This document shows positions 8,764-18,829 of a stretch of 64,000 nucleotides of DNA, one piece after another; positions within the stretch are counted from its first letter, which is position 1, and each line of letters opens with the position of its first letter. The notes under the pieces were generated by a model. It did not search any database. It saw nothing but the letters and a program-made list of their open reading frames with translations, and was not told the origin of the DNA. The position numbers were made by a program, and so were the translations under genes. Source of the DNA: Thiotrichales bacterium (GTDB taxonomy: Bacteria > Pseudomonadota > Gammaproteobacteria > Francisellales > CACEW01); NCBI GenBank assembly GCA_947478525.1, contig CANJVU010000002.1:80421-144420 (forward strand), read 5' to 3'.

Positions 8764-10191
8764 TTGCTGAGCGCGCACGTTAAAACTTTTTTTGTCGATG
8801 GGCGAAATTTGGTATCGGACAGTCGCCAGGTGATGCCAGGAGATGTGTTTGTTGCCTGTCGGGGTGCTCATGTCGATGGACGGCATTATATTGATCAAGC
8901 GGTACAGAGGGGTGCGGGGCTTATTTTGTACGACCCTGCAGATAATTTTATACCACCCCCTGATCTAAAAACTCCCATGGAATCGATTGACGTACTGGAA
9001 CAGAAAGTGGCGTCACTGGCAGAGCAATTTTATGAATATCCCAGCACTGGATTGAAACTGGTTGGTGTTACGGGTACCAACGGTAAGACGTCGGTCACGC
9101 AGTTATTGGCGCAAGCGTTACATGCCTTGAGAAAACCTTGTGGTGTACTGGGTACTATTGGCAATGGTGTGTGGCCACAATTAGTGCCCTCTGGATTAAC
9201 CACTTTAGACCCGTGCGCACTGCAAAAAATATTTCACCAGTTTCGCCGTGAGCACTGTGATACCGTTGCGATGGAAGTGTCTTCGCATGGTTTGGATCAA
9301 AATCGTCTTGGTTCAACCCAGCTTGATATTGGCGTGTTTACCAATTTTTCACAAGATCATTTGGATTATCACCATACGATGGCAGAGTACGGCCTGGCCA
9401 AAGCAAAAATGTTTGACCAGTATGTGGGGCGTGTGGCTATGCTTAATGCCGATGATGCCCAGATGGCCTTGATGCGTAGCCATTGTGCGGCTCATTTGAC
9501 GGTGATGACCTTTGGCATTGCACACTCAGCGGATATTCAGTTACAACATCATCAAGCCTTGCCAGAAGGCTTTGCGATTAGGGTTGCTACACCGTGGGGG
9601 AGTCTCAAAGCAACGGTTGCTTTACTGGGGACGTTTAATTTATCGAATATTTTAGCCGTGATTGGCATTTTGGGTAATTGGGGCTATTCCGTTGGTGATA
9701 TCACAACTGCTTTATCACAGTGTCATGGCGTAACGGGACGCATGGAGTTTATTCATCAACAACCGCTAGTGATTATTGATTATTCGCATACGCCCGATGC
9801 GTTGCAGAAAGCATTGCAAGCCGCTCGCGTGCATTGTAAGGGTAAGTTGATGGTGGTTTTGGGTTGTGGGGGCGATCGGGATCGGGGTAAGCGTCCAATG
9901 ATGGCAAGGATTGCTGAGCAATATGCCGATGTGGTGATGGTAACGGAAGATAACCCCAGGACCGAAGATCCTTTGCAGATTGTTGCCGATATGATCACAG
10001 GGTTTCACAGTCCTAAGTCTATTTTGTTTGAACCCAATCGTGTGCAAGCGATTGCGCGAATATTATCACAAGCGACTACGCATGATACTGTTTTGCTGGC
10101 TGGTAAAGGTCATGAATGTTATATTATCCGTGGTGGCACCAAAGAACCCTTTAGTGAACATGAGGTGGTGCGAAGTTTTTATAGGAGATAG
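8764..10191 (+). CDS. murE: UDP-MurNAc-L-Ala-D-Glu:meso-diaminopimelate ligase
   Basis: I prefer the TTG start at 8764 because AGAGAGG ends five bases upstream; the frame remains open to a TTG at 8710, giving 493 residues instead of 475. Mur ligase features: DSRQVMPGDVFVACRGAHVDG near the start, P-loop GVTGTNGKTSVTQLL, EVSSHGLDQNR, HSGD-type central domain, and DNPRTEDP, the motif that selects meso-diaminopimelate. GKGHECYI near the C-terminus is also typical. It adds DAP to the peptidoglycan precursor in the cytoplasm. First gene of a murE-murF-mraY run with a 6-base gap to murF. Confidence 0.95.
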   Translation: MLSAHVKTFFVDGRNLVSDSRQVMPGDVFVACRGAHVDGRHYIDQAVQRGAGLILYDPADNFIPPPDLKTPMESIDVLEQKVASLAEQFYEYPSTGLKLVGVTGTNGKTSVTQLLAQALHALRKPCGVLGTIGNGVWPQLVPSGLTTLDPCALQKIFHQFRREHCDTVAMEVSSHGLDQNRLGSTQLDIGVFTNFSQDHLDYHHTMAEYGLAKAKMFDQYVGRVAMLNADDAQMALMRSHCAAHLTVMTFGIAHSADIQLQHHQALPEGFAIRVATPWGSLKATVALLGTFNLSNILAVIGILGNWGYSVGDITTALSQCHGVTGRMEFIHQQPLVIIDYSHTPDALQKALQAARVHCKGKLMVVLGCGGDRDRGKRPMMARIAEQYADVVMVTEDNPRTEDPLQIVADMITGFHSPKSILFEPNRVQAIARILSQATTHDTVLLAGKGHECYIIRGGTKEPFSEHEVVRSFYRR

Positions 10192-10197
10192 TTTTAC

Positions 10198-11559
10198 ATG
10201 CTGATGTCCTTGGCGCAGTTGGCGCATCAAATTGGCGCGGAATATCGGGGCAATGATCTGCCTTTTTCCGGTGTGAGTATTGATTCACGTTCGATGAACC
10301 CCGGCGAGTTGTTTGTGGCTATTAAAGGCGAGCATTTTGATGGACACCTTTACGTAGAAAAAGCCATAGCCTCTGGTGCGGCGGCGGTTATGGTTGATCA
10401 TCCTCTGGTGGTCAATGTGCCGCAGATTATTGTGCGTGATACCACCGTTGGGCTTGGAAAATTGGCGCAAGCGTGGCGTTTGCAATTTCATGTCCCCGTG
10501 ATTGCCTTAACCGGTAGTTGTGGTAAAACCGGCACCAAAGAAATGATTGCCTCGATTTTGCGCCAACGTGGGAATACATTGGCGACCGTTGGTAATAAAA
10601 ATAATTTTTACGGCTTGCCCTTGACCTTGTTGCAATTGCGCTCAGAGCATCAATTTGCCGTGATTGAAATGGGTACCAATCATGTTGGTGAAATTGCTTA
10701 TTTGACCGATATTACCCGTCCCACCGTGGCGTTGGTTACTAATATTCGTGCTTCACACTTGGAAGGGTTTGGTTCATTTGAAGCACTGTCCAATGAGAAA
10801 TCGGATATTTTTAAAGGGTTAAGCGCTGGGGGTATTGCGGTCATCAACCATGATGAAAAATTTGCGCGTACCTGGCAGGAGAAAGTTGATGTGCGGCATC
10901 GTGTCAGTTTTGGCTTGCATACCCCTTCTGATGTGTCAGCAACGAATGCGCATTTTGGTTCTGCCGGGGCAACTTTTGATTTACATACGCCTTTAGGTGA
11001 TGCGGTAGTCACAGTGCCTTTATTGGGGGAGCACGTTTTATATAATGCCTTAGCTGCCGCCGCGGCAACCCTGGCAGTAGGGGCTGATTTGGCACAAGTG
11101 GTCAAAGGCTTGGCCATGGTAGAAGCGGTGACTGGTCGGTTCAAGCCATATCGTTTGGCCGATGATGTGTTATTGATTGACGATACCTACAATGCCAGCG
11201 CGTCTTCGGTGCAAAACGCGATTCAGACGCTCTCACATCACTCGGGTAAAAAAATCTTTGTGATGAGTAATATGGGAGAGTTAGGCAATTTCTCGGGAGA
11301 ATTTCATCGTAAAATGGGTGAGTGGGCATTGACGGCACATATTGATCAACTGTTTTTAACCGGTAATTATACTATGCTGGAGGCGACGATTGATGCTTGT
11401 CCCAGTGCGCGTTACTTTGCGGATAAGCAAACGTTGATTCATGCATTGCAAGCTGAGTTAACGCCAAAAACTATGGTGGTGATCAAAGGGTCGCGCAGTA
11501 ATCGCATGGAAGAAGTGGTTAACGCCTTGGTTCCTAATTTGACAGAGGAGTTGCATTGA
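10198..11559 (+). CDS. murF: UDP-MurNAc-tripeptide:D-Ala-D-Ala ligase
   Basis: A 453-residue Mur ligase that adds D-Ala-D-Ala to complete the peptidoglycan pentapeptide. It has [20 protein letters not shown] near residue 25, P-loop [19 protein letters not shown] near 104, [24 protein letters not shown] and the C-terminal [18 protein letters not shown]-type ribosome site (AGGAGATAG) precedes the ATG. It overlaps the mraY start by one base. Confidence 0.96.
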   Translation: MLMSLAQLAHQIGAEYRGNDLPFSGVSIDSRSMNPGELFVAIKGEHFDGHLYVEKAIASGAAAVMVDHPLVVNVPQIIVRDTTVGLGKLAQAWRLQFHVPVIALTGSCGKTGTKEMIASILRQRGNTLATVGNKNNFYGLPLTLLQLRSEHQFAVIEMGTNHVGEIAYLTDITRPTVALVTNIRASHLEGFGSFEALSNEKSDIFKGLSAGGIAVINHDEKFARTWQEKVDVRHRVSFGLHTPSDVSATNAHFGSAGATFDLHTPLGDAVVTVPLLGEHVLYNALAAAAATLAVGADLAQVVKGLAMVEAVTGRFKPYRLADDVLLIDDTYNASASSVQNAIQTLSHHSGKKIFVMSNMGELGNFSGEFHRKMGEWALTAHIDQLFLTGNYTMLEATIDACPSARYFADKQTLIHALQAELTPKTMVVIKGSRSNRMEEVVNALVPNLTEELH

Positions 11560-12596
11560 TGTTGGTGTGGTTAATACATTCTTTATTGCTGCGTTGTTTT
11601 TTGGCAGCGATGACTTCGCTGATCTTGAGTTTGATGTTTGGTAAACCGGCGATTCGCTTGTTGCAACAATTACAGATGGGGCAGGTGATTCGTCAGGTTG
11701 GTCCGCAATCGCATTTGAAAAAAGCGGGCACACCAACGATGGGTGGTGTATTGATTGTCTTAAGCATTGTGATTTCGACGTTACTTTGGGCAGATTTAAC
11801 CAATGTTTATGTGTGGGTTGCATTGTTGGTTTTGGTTGGTTTTGCCGCAATTGGTTGGGCGGATGATTATCTTAAAGTGGTGTTGAAAAATAACCGTGGT
11901 TTGCGGTCACGTTGGAAATATTGTTGGCAATCAGTGTTGGGTATCGTGGCAGGGGTTGTGCTGTATTACTTGCTCAAACAAACCGGTGATGTGGTGTTGA
12001 CCATTCCCTATGTGCACTATGCCCCTTATCTTGGTATCGGCAGTCTCTTGCTTAGCTATCTGGTCATAGTGGGAGGGAGCAATGCCGTCAACTTAACCGA
12101 TGGTCTGGATGGTCTGGTTATTGTGCCAGTGATGCTGGTGGCGCTCGGACTAGGGGTTTTTGCCATTAATGATTCGACCGTGTATCTGGTGAGCCATGTT
12201 TATTTGCCTCATGCCACGGGTGCTGGTGATATGGCAGTGATTTGTGCCGCAGTGTTTGGTGCTGGTTTGGGCTTTTTGTGGTTCAATGCTCACCCTGCAC
12301 AAGTCTTTATGGGTGACGTTGGTGCATTAGCGCTGGGCGCCCTGCTGGGTGTCATTGCCATTGTGATTCATCAGGAAATTATCTTGGCGATCATGGGGGG
12401 TGTTTTTGTGCTGGAAACGGTTTCGGTGATTTTACAGGTCGGTTCATTTCGTTTACGCAAAGGTAAGCGTATTTTTAAAATGGCACCGATTCACCATCAC
12501 TTTGAGTTGAGTGGCTGGGCAGAAACCAAAGTGGTTGCACGGTTTTGGATCATTACCATTATTTTGGTGATGATTGGCTTGGCGAGTTTGCTGTAA
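11559..12596 (+). CDS. mraY: Phospho-MurNAc-pentapeptide transferase (lipid I synthase)
   Basis: A 345-residue polytopic membrane enzyme. The ATG at 11559 overlaps the murF stop (TGATG) and has AGAGGAG upstream; a TTG one codon earlier is possible. MraY motifs: [14 protein letters not shown] (near 52), [17 protein letters not shown] (near 103), [11 protein letters not shown] (near 180) and the C-terminal [19 protein letters not shown]. It transfers phospho-MurNAc-pentapeptide to undecaprenyl phosphate. In most gammaproteobacteria murD and ftsW follow; here the run stops, and the last 38 bases overlap the 3' end of pdxY on the other strand. Confidence 0.96.
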   Translation: MLVWLIHSLLLRCFLAAMTSLILSLMFGKPAIRLLQQLQMGQVIRQVGPQSHLKKAGTPTMGGVLIVLSIVISTLLWADLTNVYVWVALLVLVGFAAIGWADDYLKVVLKNNRGLRSRWKYCWQSVLGIVAGVVLYYLLKQTGDVVLTIPYVHYAPYLGIGSLLLSYLVIVGGSNAVNLTDGLDGLVIVPVMLVALGLGVFAINDSTVYLVSHVYLPHATGAGDMAVICAAVFGAGLGFLWFNAHPAQVFMGDVGALALGALLGVIAIVIHQEIILAIMGGVFVLETVSVILQVGSFRLRKGKRIFKMAPIHHHFELSGWAETKVVARFWIITIILVMIGLASLL

Positions 12597-13443
12597 AACA
12601 CTCTTTAGGGTTTATCAACTCATCCTGCGCCGCGATCATTTGAATTTCTCGTGTGCCTGCTGTATGCGTTTTCTTAAACAGTGCATAAATAGCGGCGGCA
12701 GTGTGTTCCAATGATTTTTTCATATCATGCGTTTGTAAGTATTTACCCAGGAAAATCGCCGCAGTGGCGTCACCTGCCCCACTGGAGGGATGTTCAAAGT
12801 GAAAGCGGGGGGTTGATACCAACCAATTTTCTTCAGCAGAATTCGCCAGCATTTGGATATGATCAGCGGGTGTAGATTCGCTTACCAAGCTGGTCACCAA
12901 AATAATTTTCGGGCCCAGCGCGCGCACTTCTTGGCAGGCGCATTCAATATCTGTCAATGTGTGAAGTTCTCGATTAACCAATAGGCTCAGTTCGAATAGA
13001 TTGGGCGTGAGAATATCCACCTCTGCCAAGATGGATTTGAAAAACGGTAGAATATCGGATTTTACAAACACACCAATATCCACATCGCCCATTACTGGGT
13101 CGCAACAATAAAGCGCAGCGGGATTGGCTTGCTTTATTCGCTTGACGGTATTGGCAATGACTTGACCGACTTCGGCATTGCCCAGATATCCTGATAGTAC
13201 AGCACTATGCTGTTTTAACAGATCTAATGTGTGCAGTCCTTCGATCAATTCCGCAATATGTGCTGCGGAAAATGCTTGGCCTTTAAACGTGGGGTAACCG
13301 GTATGATTAGAAAACTGCACGGTGTTAATCACGTTGACGTCAAACCCCATGCGTTGCAAAGGAAAAACGGCAGCACGATTTCCAACATGGCCATAAACGA
13401 CATGGGATTGTAGGGACAAAATCATATTTTTTTGAGGGGCCAT
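12559..13443 (-). CDS. pdxY: Pyridoxal kinase PdxY
   Basis: A ribokinase-like kinase of about 294 residues that phosphorylates pyridoxal to PLP in the salvage pathway. Motifs: [20 protein letters not shown] near the N-terminus, [29 protein letters not shown] and the C-terminal anion hole [11 protein letters not shown] chose the ATG at 13443; a GTG five codons upstream is less likely and no strong ribosome site marks either. The C-terminal tail (after PKECF) is a little longer than in E. coli and overlaps mraY by 38 bases in opposite orientation. Confidence 0.93.
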   Translation of the reverse strand: MAPQKNMILSLQSHVVYGHVGNRAAVFPLQRMGFDVNVINTVQFSNHTGYPTFKGQAFSAAHIAELIEGLHTLDLLKQHSAVLSGYLGNAEVGQVIANTVKRIKQANPAALYCCDPVMGDVDIGVFVKSDILPFFKSILAEVDILTPNLFELSLLVNRELHTLTDIECACQEVRALGPKIILVTSLVSESTPADHIQMLANSAEENWLVSTPRFHFEHPSSGAGDATAAIFLGKYLQTHDMKKSLEHTAAAIYALFKKTHTAGTREIQMIAAQDELINPKECFTANSPSQSSPK

Positions 13444-13582
13444 GAACACACTAACCACTATTGAAGGGGTTGCATTATAACTTTTTTATCGATTTTTGAA
13501 TATGATTCAAATAATTTAAGATTTCGCTAATATTAATTTGTTATTTTAACTCCTGGATGAAGGGAAAAAAGAGGAATTCTTT

Positions 13583-16471
13583 ATGAAGTGGTCTATCAAC
13601 AAAAAAACAAGTCGCTTGTCGGCTTTGGTCTTAATGGGTTGTTTAGGAATTACCCCCGCAGCATTTGCCGGGTATTATGCGCCCAGTAATGTGATGTCTT
13701 TTGCTGCCAAGGGCGCGTCAGATAATACTATGTTTAGTGATAAAACCTTGCCACTGCAATCATTGTCAACTACTGGTCCTGGGTTGCCGCCTTATGGTGT
13801 CGGTCGTGCTTACAATACACAATTTGCTAATAATGGTATGGCGGGCTGTGGCGTGGGTTATCCGATGATGCAGGCTATTTATAAAAATGCACCTCAGGGT
13901 AGCGATTATTCTGCCAATTATGTGGCGTTGAATGTGTATAGTCATTTAATGGGTTATGACCCGAACGCTCCAGCTTGGGGTTCTAGTTCTGGGGAAGGGG
14001 ATGTTAAAGGTTATGTTACTTTTGCACCTGGTCAATTGGGCTATCCCTATCGTCAATATTTACGCAGTATGCCCGCACTTTATCCTGCCTATGAAGGCTT
14101 GTACGATGATGGTTTAAGTTGCGGTCGTTGGGTTTCAGCGAATACGAGTTCAAGCGTATGCCAAGATCAAAGTGGGCCGTCTGTGGCCGGCGCCAGTAAG
14201 GCTTGCACATTACCTGCCGCTCAGACTTATAATAGTACGCCGTTAATGGGTTATGTGTTTGACAGCTGTGAAGATAATAATGGCTGGTGTCGGGATGATG
14301 ATGCACATATCGATATCGACCAAGCTGTGGTTAATGATAACTATTCGTTGAAATGGAACTTTATTGCTAACCCTTATTATACAAATCCTAATGCACCTGC
14401 GAATTTGAAAGACGTTTGGTTGGCCTGGAATGGTGCGGGCGTGAGCAAATATTGGTCTTATCTGGTGGTGGCAAATTTACAAGATGGTATCAGCATGTTG
14501 CAATATAACGTAGGTACGCATGCTCAGCCTATTTGGATTAACTCACACTTTTTGGCAGGTGGTAACGACGTTACTTGGTCAGACAGTTCGAGCAATGGTC
14601 AAGTATGGGAGTTGCAACCGATGGGTTCGGTTGCCCAAGATATCTATACCATGACTGACCCTACTTATGAGGTTCGTTTGTTTGATGTTAATGGCTATCC
14701 AGTAAAAAATGGTCAAATTTATCAGTTTGACTTAAACACGACGTTAGCCAATGCAGCGACCTTTCCTGATGACAGCTCTCAGTTGTTTTATCGGGGTGGC
14801 GTGTCGGCAAGCCCAGGCACCAGTATCGCCGTTGCACCTACCGGCACTGCCAGCTTGACGTTAAAGGGAACCAACAGTGCAGTATCGTTGAGTCAAATCA
14901 AACCGGTGTTGATTGACAATAATGGATTTTCCTACAGCCCAAATAGTTGTAGTGGTAATAGCTGCACCTTTAATAATTTGCCTGTGAACACTGCATTTAC
15001 CTTGTATGGGGTGTATGAAAATGACGTCTCCAATGACTTGGTGGTGCGTGATATTCAAAAATTGGTGGTGAACCAATCAGGTTTTACCTCGGGTTCAGGC
15101 GCCAGCACCGTGAGTGTTGACAGCTCGAAGTGGGATTTTACTACACAATATACCGGTGCGGTAACAGTGCCTGTGGACTTGGGTGCTTCAGCCGCTACAT
15201 CAGTAAACGCTAACTTGCAGGCATTGTTCGTGCCGAGTAATACCAGCATGCTCACCGCCAGTACGCAAGGGTGTTTCTTGAATAACTATTATGTGCAAGC
15301 AGGCAAAGTACCTACGCCAACCACTTGTTATCTCTACTATACGGAACATCATAACGGTGACTTTAACAGTAGTGCAATTCCTACGATGAACTTTACTCTA
15401 CAGTTACCAGAATATGTGGGTGCTGATGCAGGCAGTGATTTGCAGTTGGCCAGCGGTAATAATGCTAGCGTAGTGGTGCAAGGTTATAACCCTGTGAACA
15501 ACCCGTTGGTGGTGCCACAAAACCTGCCAACCGTGACGTATCAGGTTTCAAGCAATAGTAATCGTTCCGTGTTTTTGATGCTGGATTCGCGTTCTGATGC
15601 GGCTTGTTTGACGGGATTAAGTGCAGTGAATGTCACCGTGGGCTCAACCACGCAATCATTGACCTTGCAACAGTTGGATCAACCGGTGGTGATCAACATT
15701 CCCTTTAATGGTGGTGCGGCAGCTGCTGTTTCTGGTATTGCCACGATGAAAGCGGGTGCGCCTAATTGTCGAGTAAACTTGGGCAGTGCTTCGGTAACAC
15801 CGGGTACCGATGTGGTTGAAATGGTGGAACTGAATACCCTGGCAACGGCACCAACACCGCCGCCACCGCCCGTGCAAAAGCAAGGCGTCGCTGTAATCGC
15901 CACTGCTGACAGTGCCAGTTGTTTGAATCAAAGTGATAGATTGAGTTTTGGTGCAGTCCCACCCGTAGCTTATACCGTGAGTACAAGTCAGACGAAGATT
16001 GGTTTACCCGTGGGTAACTATCCGGTTTCTGATCAGCCATTCAAAGTGCCGGGGGGAATTTGTCAAGTGAAACCAACCACAGTAGCAGTAGTGGCTAACG
16101 TCTATACCAACCTGGCGTTGAGTTATCACTTTACCCCAGGTACCAGTTTGTCCTGCAGTGCAGTGGCTAATGTGGTAACGTCGAATGGTTGGAATGGCTG
16201 TAACGTTACTTTTGATGTCACCAATACCGGTGCCAGCAATATTTCAGCAGTTGCCTTGCGCTGGAATGGCACCAATAATGCTATGCAACCCTGGGGTGGT
16301 GTGGCAGTGGCCAGTGCAGCTGGACAAGTGACGGCAACGTTACCTCTGTACAACCCCATTGCCGCCGGTGCGACCGTGCTGGGTAATTCAAAGGGCTGGG
16401 GCATGACCATTCAAGATGGTGCGGTGTGCTCAGGGTTGGCCAGTGCGGCGATTCAGTGCCAAGGCAGTTAA
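13583..16471 (+). CDS. Secreted expansin-like protein with C-terminal carbohydrate-binding-like domain
   Basis: A 962-residue protein with a clear signal peptide (hydrophobic core LSALVLMGCLGITPA, cleavage after AAFA). Residues ~165-260 resemble the six-stranded barrel of expansins: GLYDDGLSCGRWV (C180), then GYVFDSCEDNNGWC and AHIDIDQAVV, matching the DxC and HxD pattern that carries the conserved aspartate. Residues ~285-370 (KYWSYLVVANLQDGISMLQY, then PIWINSHF and YEVRLFDVNGYPV) resemble the second, cellulose-binding expansin domain. A Ser/Thr/Asn-rich region follows, a proline linker TPPPPPV at ~755, and a C-terminal domain (~855-962, GWNGCNVTFDVTNTGASNIS) reminiscent of CBM2-type cellulose binding. 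Expansins loosen cell walls without hydrolysis. GAGGA ribosome site, own leader and strong terminator: a single-gene unit. The bacterial expansin assignment is by eye. Confidence 0.65.
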   Translation: MKWSINKKTSRLSALVLMGCLGITPAAFAGYYAPSNVMSFAAKGASDNTMFSDKTLPLQSLSTTGPGLPPYGVGRAYNTQFANNGMAGCGVGYPMMQAIYKNAPQGSDYSANYVALNVYSHLMGYDPNAPAWGSSSGEGDVKGYVTFAPGQLGYPYRQYLRSMPALYPAYEGLYDDGLSCGRWVSANTSSSVCQDQSGPSVAGASKACTLPAAQTYNSTPLMGYVFDSCEDNNGWCRDDDAHIDIDQAVVNDNYSLKWNFIANPYYTNPNAPANLKDVWLAWNGAGVSKYWSYLVVANLQDGISMLQYNVGTHAQPIWINSHFLAGGNDVTWSDSSSNGQVWELQPMGSVAQDIYTMTDPTYEVRLFDVNGYPVKNGQIYQFDLNTTLANAATFPDDSSQLFYRGGVSASPGTSIAVAPTGTASLTLKGTNSAVSLSQIKPVLIDNNGFSYSPNSCSGNSCTFNNLPVNTAFTLYGVYENDVSNDLVVRDIQKLVVNQSGFTSGSGASTVSVDSSKWDFTTQYTGAVTVPVDLGASAATSVNANLQALFVPSNTSMLTASTQGCFLNNYYVQAGKVPTPTTCYLYYTEHHNGDFNSSAIPTMNFTLQLPEYVGADAGSDLQLASGNNASVVVQGYNPVNNPLVVPQNLPTVTYQVSSNSNRSVFLMLDSRSDAACLTGLSAVNVTVGSTTQSLTLQQLDQPVVINIPFNGGAAAAVSGIATMKAGAPNCRVNLGSASVTPGTDVVEMVELNTLATAPTPPPPPVQKQGVAVIATADSASCLNQSDRLSFGAVPPVAYTVSTSQTKIGLPVGNYPVSDQPFKVPGGICQVKPTTVAVVANVYTNLALSYHFTPGTSLSCSAVANVVTSNGWNGCNVTFDVTNTGASNISAVALRWNGTNNAMQPWGGVAVASAAGQVTATLPLYNPIAAGATVLGNSKGWGMTIQDGAVCSGLASAAIQCQGS

Positions 16472-16491
16472 TCGCTTCCCAAAATAATATA

Positions 16492-16528
16492 AATCCCGCG
16501 GATCATTTCGATCCGCGGGATTTTTTTT
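16492..16528 (+). terminator. Rho-independent terminator of the expansin-like gene
   Basis: A perfect 13-bp stem (AATCCCGCGGATC / GATCCGCGGGATT) with a 5-base loop, followed by a T-run of eight. It lies 20 bases after the stop codon and separates this gene from the MFS transporter. Confidence 0.93.
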
Positions 16529-16589
16529 GCTTGGTTCGTCCGTATATCTCCATGCTATAATGCTCAGCGTATTGAATGGGAGATTTTTG

Positions 16590-17747
16590 ATGTTTGCAAT
16601 TGTGATGATGATGGCGATCTTGAGTTTGATGGCCACCGATTTGTTTGTACCTTCACTGCCTGCGTTGGGACATGCGATGAACCAGCCCGTAAATACCATT
16701 CAGTTAACCGTAACGTTATTTTTATTGGGTTTTGCAGTGTCTCAGCTTTTTTATGGTGCCGTTTCCGATCGATTGGGTCGTAGACCACCAATTATAGTGG
16801 GAACGAGTTTATTCGTGATTGGGTCTTTGGTGTGCCTGTTGGCGCAAGATTTTAACTGGCTGTGTATCGGACGGATTATTCAAGGTATTGGCGCGGGTGC
16901 TGGGTTGTCTTTGAGCCGGGTGATTCTGCGCGACAGTTATCAAGGTACTGAGCTGGCGGTAAAAAACTCACACTTGTCGATTTTCTTTTCTATTTCCCCA
17001 GCAATCGCGCCGTGTTTGGGCGGTTTTTTACAAAGCTGGTTTGGCTATCGAGCATCGTTTGTATTTATGTTTGTATATGGTGTGGTGCTGTTGTTTCTGG
17101 TTACCTTTTACCTGAAGGAAAGCATTCAGCACAAACACCATACGTTGTCGTTCATTGAAGTGGTGAAAACCTATGGCGAATTCCTCACAAACTTTATGTT
17201 TATGCGCTATGTGTTAAATGCAGGTATGGCGTTTGGAGCCATCATTTTATACGCGTGTATTGTGCCGTTTATTGTGCAAGATCAGCTGCACTTAACTGCG
17301 GTAGACAGTGGTTATATTTTACTGATGAGTACGTTGGGGTTGACGGTGACTGCCTTGGTGGCGAGTAAATTGGTACATCGTTTTCATTGTTACCTATTAA
17401 GCAAGGTTGGGTTGTTGATGTTGATCAGCAGTGGAATTTTGTTGATTATTACTCAACTTTGTTTTGGCACGCATTTGGGGATAGTGGTGCCATTGTTATT
17501 TTTGGCATCAATGTCTTGTGGGTTGTTGTTTCCCAGTTCGCTTACTTTGGCCTTTGCTCAAATTCATACTAAGATTGGCATTGCGGGTGCTGTTTATGGT
17601 TCGATTCAAATCACGATTTCCGTCTTGATTAACCTTGTATTGAATCGAATTACCGATCAAGGTCAGGCGGTGTTGGGTATCTTTTATGTGGTGATGGGCT
17701 TGATTGGATTAGCGCTGCTATTATCCAAAAATAATGTTGATGGTTGA
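16590..17747 (+). CDS. MFS drug exporter, Bcr/CflA type
   Basis: I start at the ATG preceded by GGGAG (385 residues); upstream codons run back into the terminator and are unlikely to be translated. Twelve hydrophobic helices are evident. Family motifs: MATDLFVPSLPALGHAM in helix 1, FYGAVSDRLGRRPPI (MFS motif A) after helix 2, and GRIIQGIGAGAGLSLSRVILRD in helix 4, the arrangement of proton-coupled Bcr/CflA exporters. Substrate unknown. crcB follows with a 11-base gap. Confidence 0.87.
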   Translation: MFAIVMMMAILSLMATDLFVPSLPALGHAMNQPVNTIQLTVTLFLLGFAVSQLFYGAVSDRLGRRPPIIVGTSLFVIGSLVCLLAQDFNWLCIGRIIQGIGAGAGLSLSRVILRDSYQGTELAVKNSHLSIFFSISPAIAPCLGGFLQSWFGYRASFVFMFVYGVVLLFLVTFYLKESIQHKHHTLSFIEVVKTYGEFLTNFMFMRYVLNAGMAFGAIILYACIVPFIVQDQLHLTAVDSGYILLMSTLGLTVTALVASKLVHRFHCYLLSKVGLLMLISSGILLIITQLCFGTHLGIVVPLLFLASMSCGLLFPSSLTLAFAQIHTKIGIAGAVYGSIQITISVLINLVLNRITDQGQAVLGIFYVVMGLIGLALLLSKNNVDG

Positions 17748-17758
17748 AGGGGGCGCAT

Positions 17759-18133
17759 ATGCAAATGGTATTAATCGCAATTTTTGGAGCCCTGGGGTGT
17801 TTGTTGCGATATTTTTTATCGCTCAAAATTACTCAGTGGTTCGGCAGTGCCTATCCTTATGGTATTTTATTGGTCAACATACTGGGTTGCTTTTTGATTG
17901 GGTTGTTGGCGATGTTGTTGATTCATAAGTGGCAAGCCGATATTATCTGGCGTACCGCCATCATGATTGGGTTTTTGGGTGGGTTTACCACCTTTTCCAG
18001 TTTTAGTTTTGATGCCATTCAGATGCTGGAGCATGGCGCTTGGTTGAAAGCAGGGAGCTATATTTTGTTGAGTGTGGTGCTGTGCTTGATCGCCACATTC
18101 TTGGGCATTCTCATTGGTAAGGGGTTGCAATAA
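17759..18133 (+). CDS. crcB: Fluoride channel CrcB/FluC
   Basis: A 124-residue protein with four membrane helices. Start at the ATG with AAGGGGG upstream. FluC motifs are present: GALGCLLRYFLS in helix 1, YGILLVNILGCFLIG in helix 2 and GFLGGFTTFSSFSFD around the helix-3 break with the phenylalanine-box residues. It exports fluoride as an antiparallel dimer. No fluoride riboswitch is visible upstream; the gene appears to depend on the MFS transcript. It overlaps the next gene by one base (TAATG). Confidence 0.94.
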   Translation: MQMVLIAIFGALGCLLRYFLSLKITQWFGSAYPYGILLVNILGCFLIGLLAMLLIHKWQADIIWRTAIMIGFLGGFTTFSSFSFDAIQMLEHGAWLKAGSYILLSVVLCLIATFLGILIGKGLQ

Positions 18134-18699
18134 TGGCTCGATTTCTTTACGCGGTCGCCAAAGCCATTTTGTTTTGGAAACCTTTAAAAAGCTATATGGA
18201 CATGACCAACCCCTGGCGTATTCAACAACTACCGCAATTATCCATCCATTGGTTGGCGTTGCAGGGCGTGCGTCATCTGGTGTTGGATTTTGATGGCGTG
18301 ATGGCGCCGCATGGCGATGCTGAGCCATTGCCGGAAGTGTTGGCGTGGTTAAAGCGCAGTCTTGAAACCTTCGAGGGCAAGATTTATATTTTATCTAACA
18401 AACCATTGCCCGTACGTATTGATTATTTTAAACAACATTTTCCCGGCGTTATTTTTGTGGTGAGTCCACGCAAAAAGCCCTATCCTGATGGTTTGTTAAA
18501 AATCATCGAATCTTCGGGTGCCAAGCCTAATGAAGTCTGCCTGGTCGATGACCGTCTGCTGACCGGTGTGCTTGCCACGCAACTTGCAGGGGCCTCTGCA
18601 GTGTATATTACTCAGCCCTACGCTTCATTTAAAAAACGTTTCTGGCAGGAAAGTTTTTTTGCCCTCCTGCGGAACCTCGAACGGTTTTTTTTAGCATAG
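18133..18699 (+). CDS. HAD-superfamily phosphatase, YqeG-like
   Basis: A 188-residue protein of the HAD IIIA type. Motif I is LDFDGVMAPHG (near residue 51), motif II is ILSNKPLPVR (near 89), the lysine is in SPRKKPYPDGLLK and motif III is CLVDDRLLTGVLA (near 136). YqeG-type proteins include phosphatidylglycerophosphate phosphatases; the N-terminal FWKPLKSYMDMTNPW segment resembles the membrane-proximal lead of that family. The substrate is not decided by the sequence. Translationally coupled to crcB. Confidence 0.72.
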   Translation: MARFLYAVAKAILFWKPLKSYMDMTNPWRIQQLPQLSIHWLALQGVRHLVLDFDGVMAPHGDAEPLPEVLAWLKRSLETFEGKIYILSNKPLPVRIDYFKQHFPGVIFVVSPRKKPYPDGLLKIIESSGAKPNEVCLVDDRLLTGVLATQLAGASAVYITQPYASFKKRFWQESFFALLRNLERFFLA

Positions 18700-18829
18700 C
18701 CTGTTTCTACATCACGAATTAAGATACTTTTGCCCTGGTGAAAGAGAGACTTTGTTGTGTTTTCAGAAACGCAGGTTATCAAGAATTGCCAGAAGCTGGT
18801 GCGATTGAGTTACCGCGAACGCCAGTGTC

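Noticed and set aside
14016..14306. Several minus-strand ORFs within the expansin-like gene
   Set aside because: Low-complexity shadows of a long coding sequence with signal peptide and terminator.
17700..17760. Fluoride riboswitch ahead of crcB
   Set aside because: The gap to the upstream gene is only 11 bases, with no room for an aptamer.
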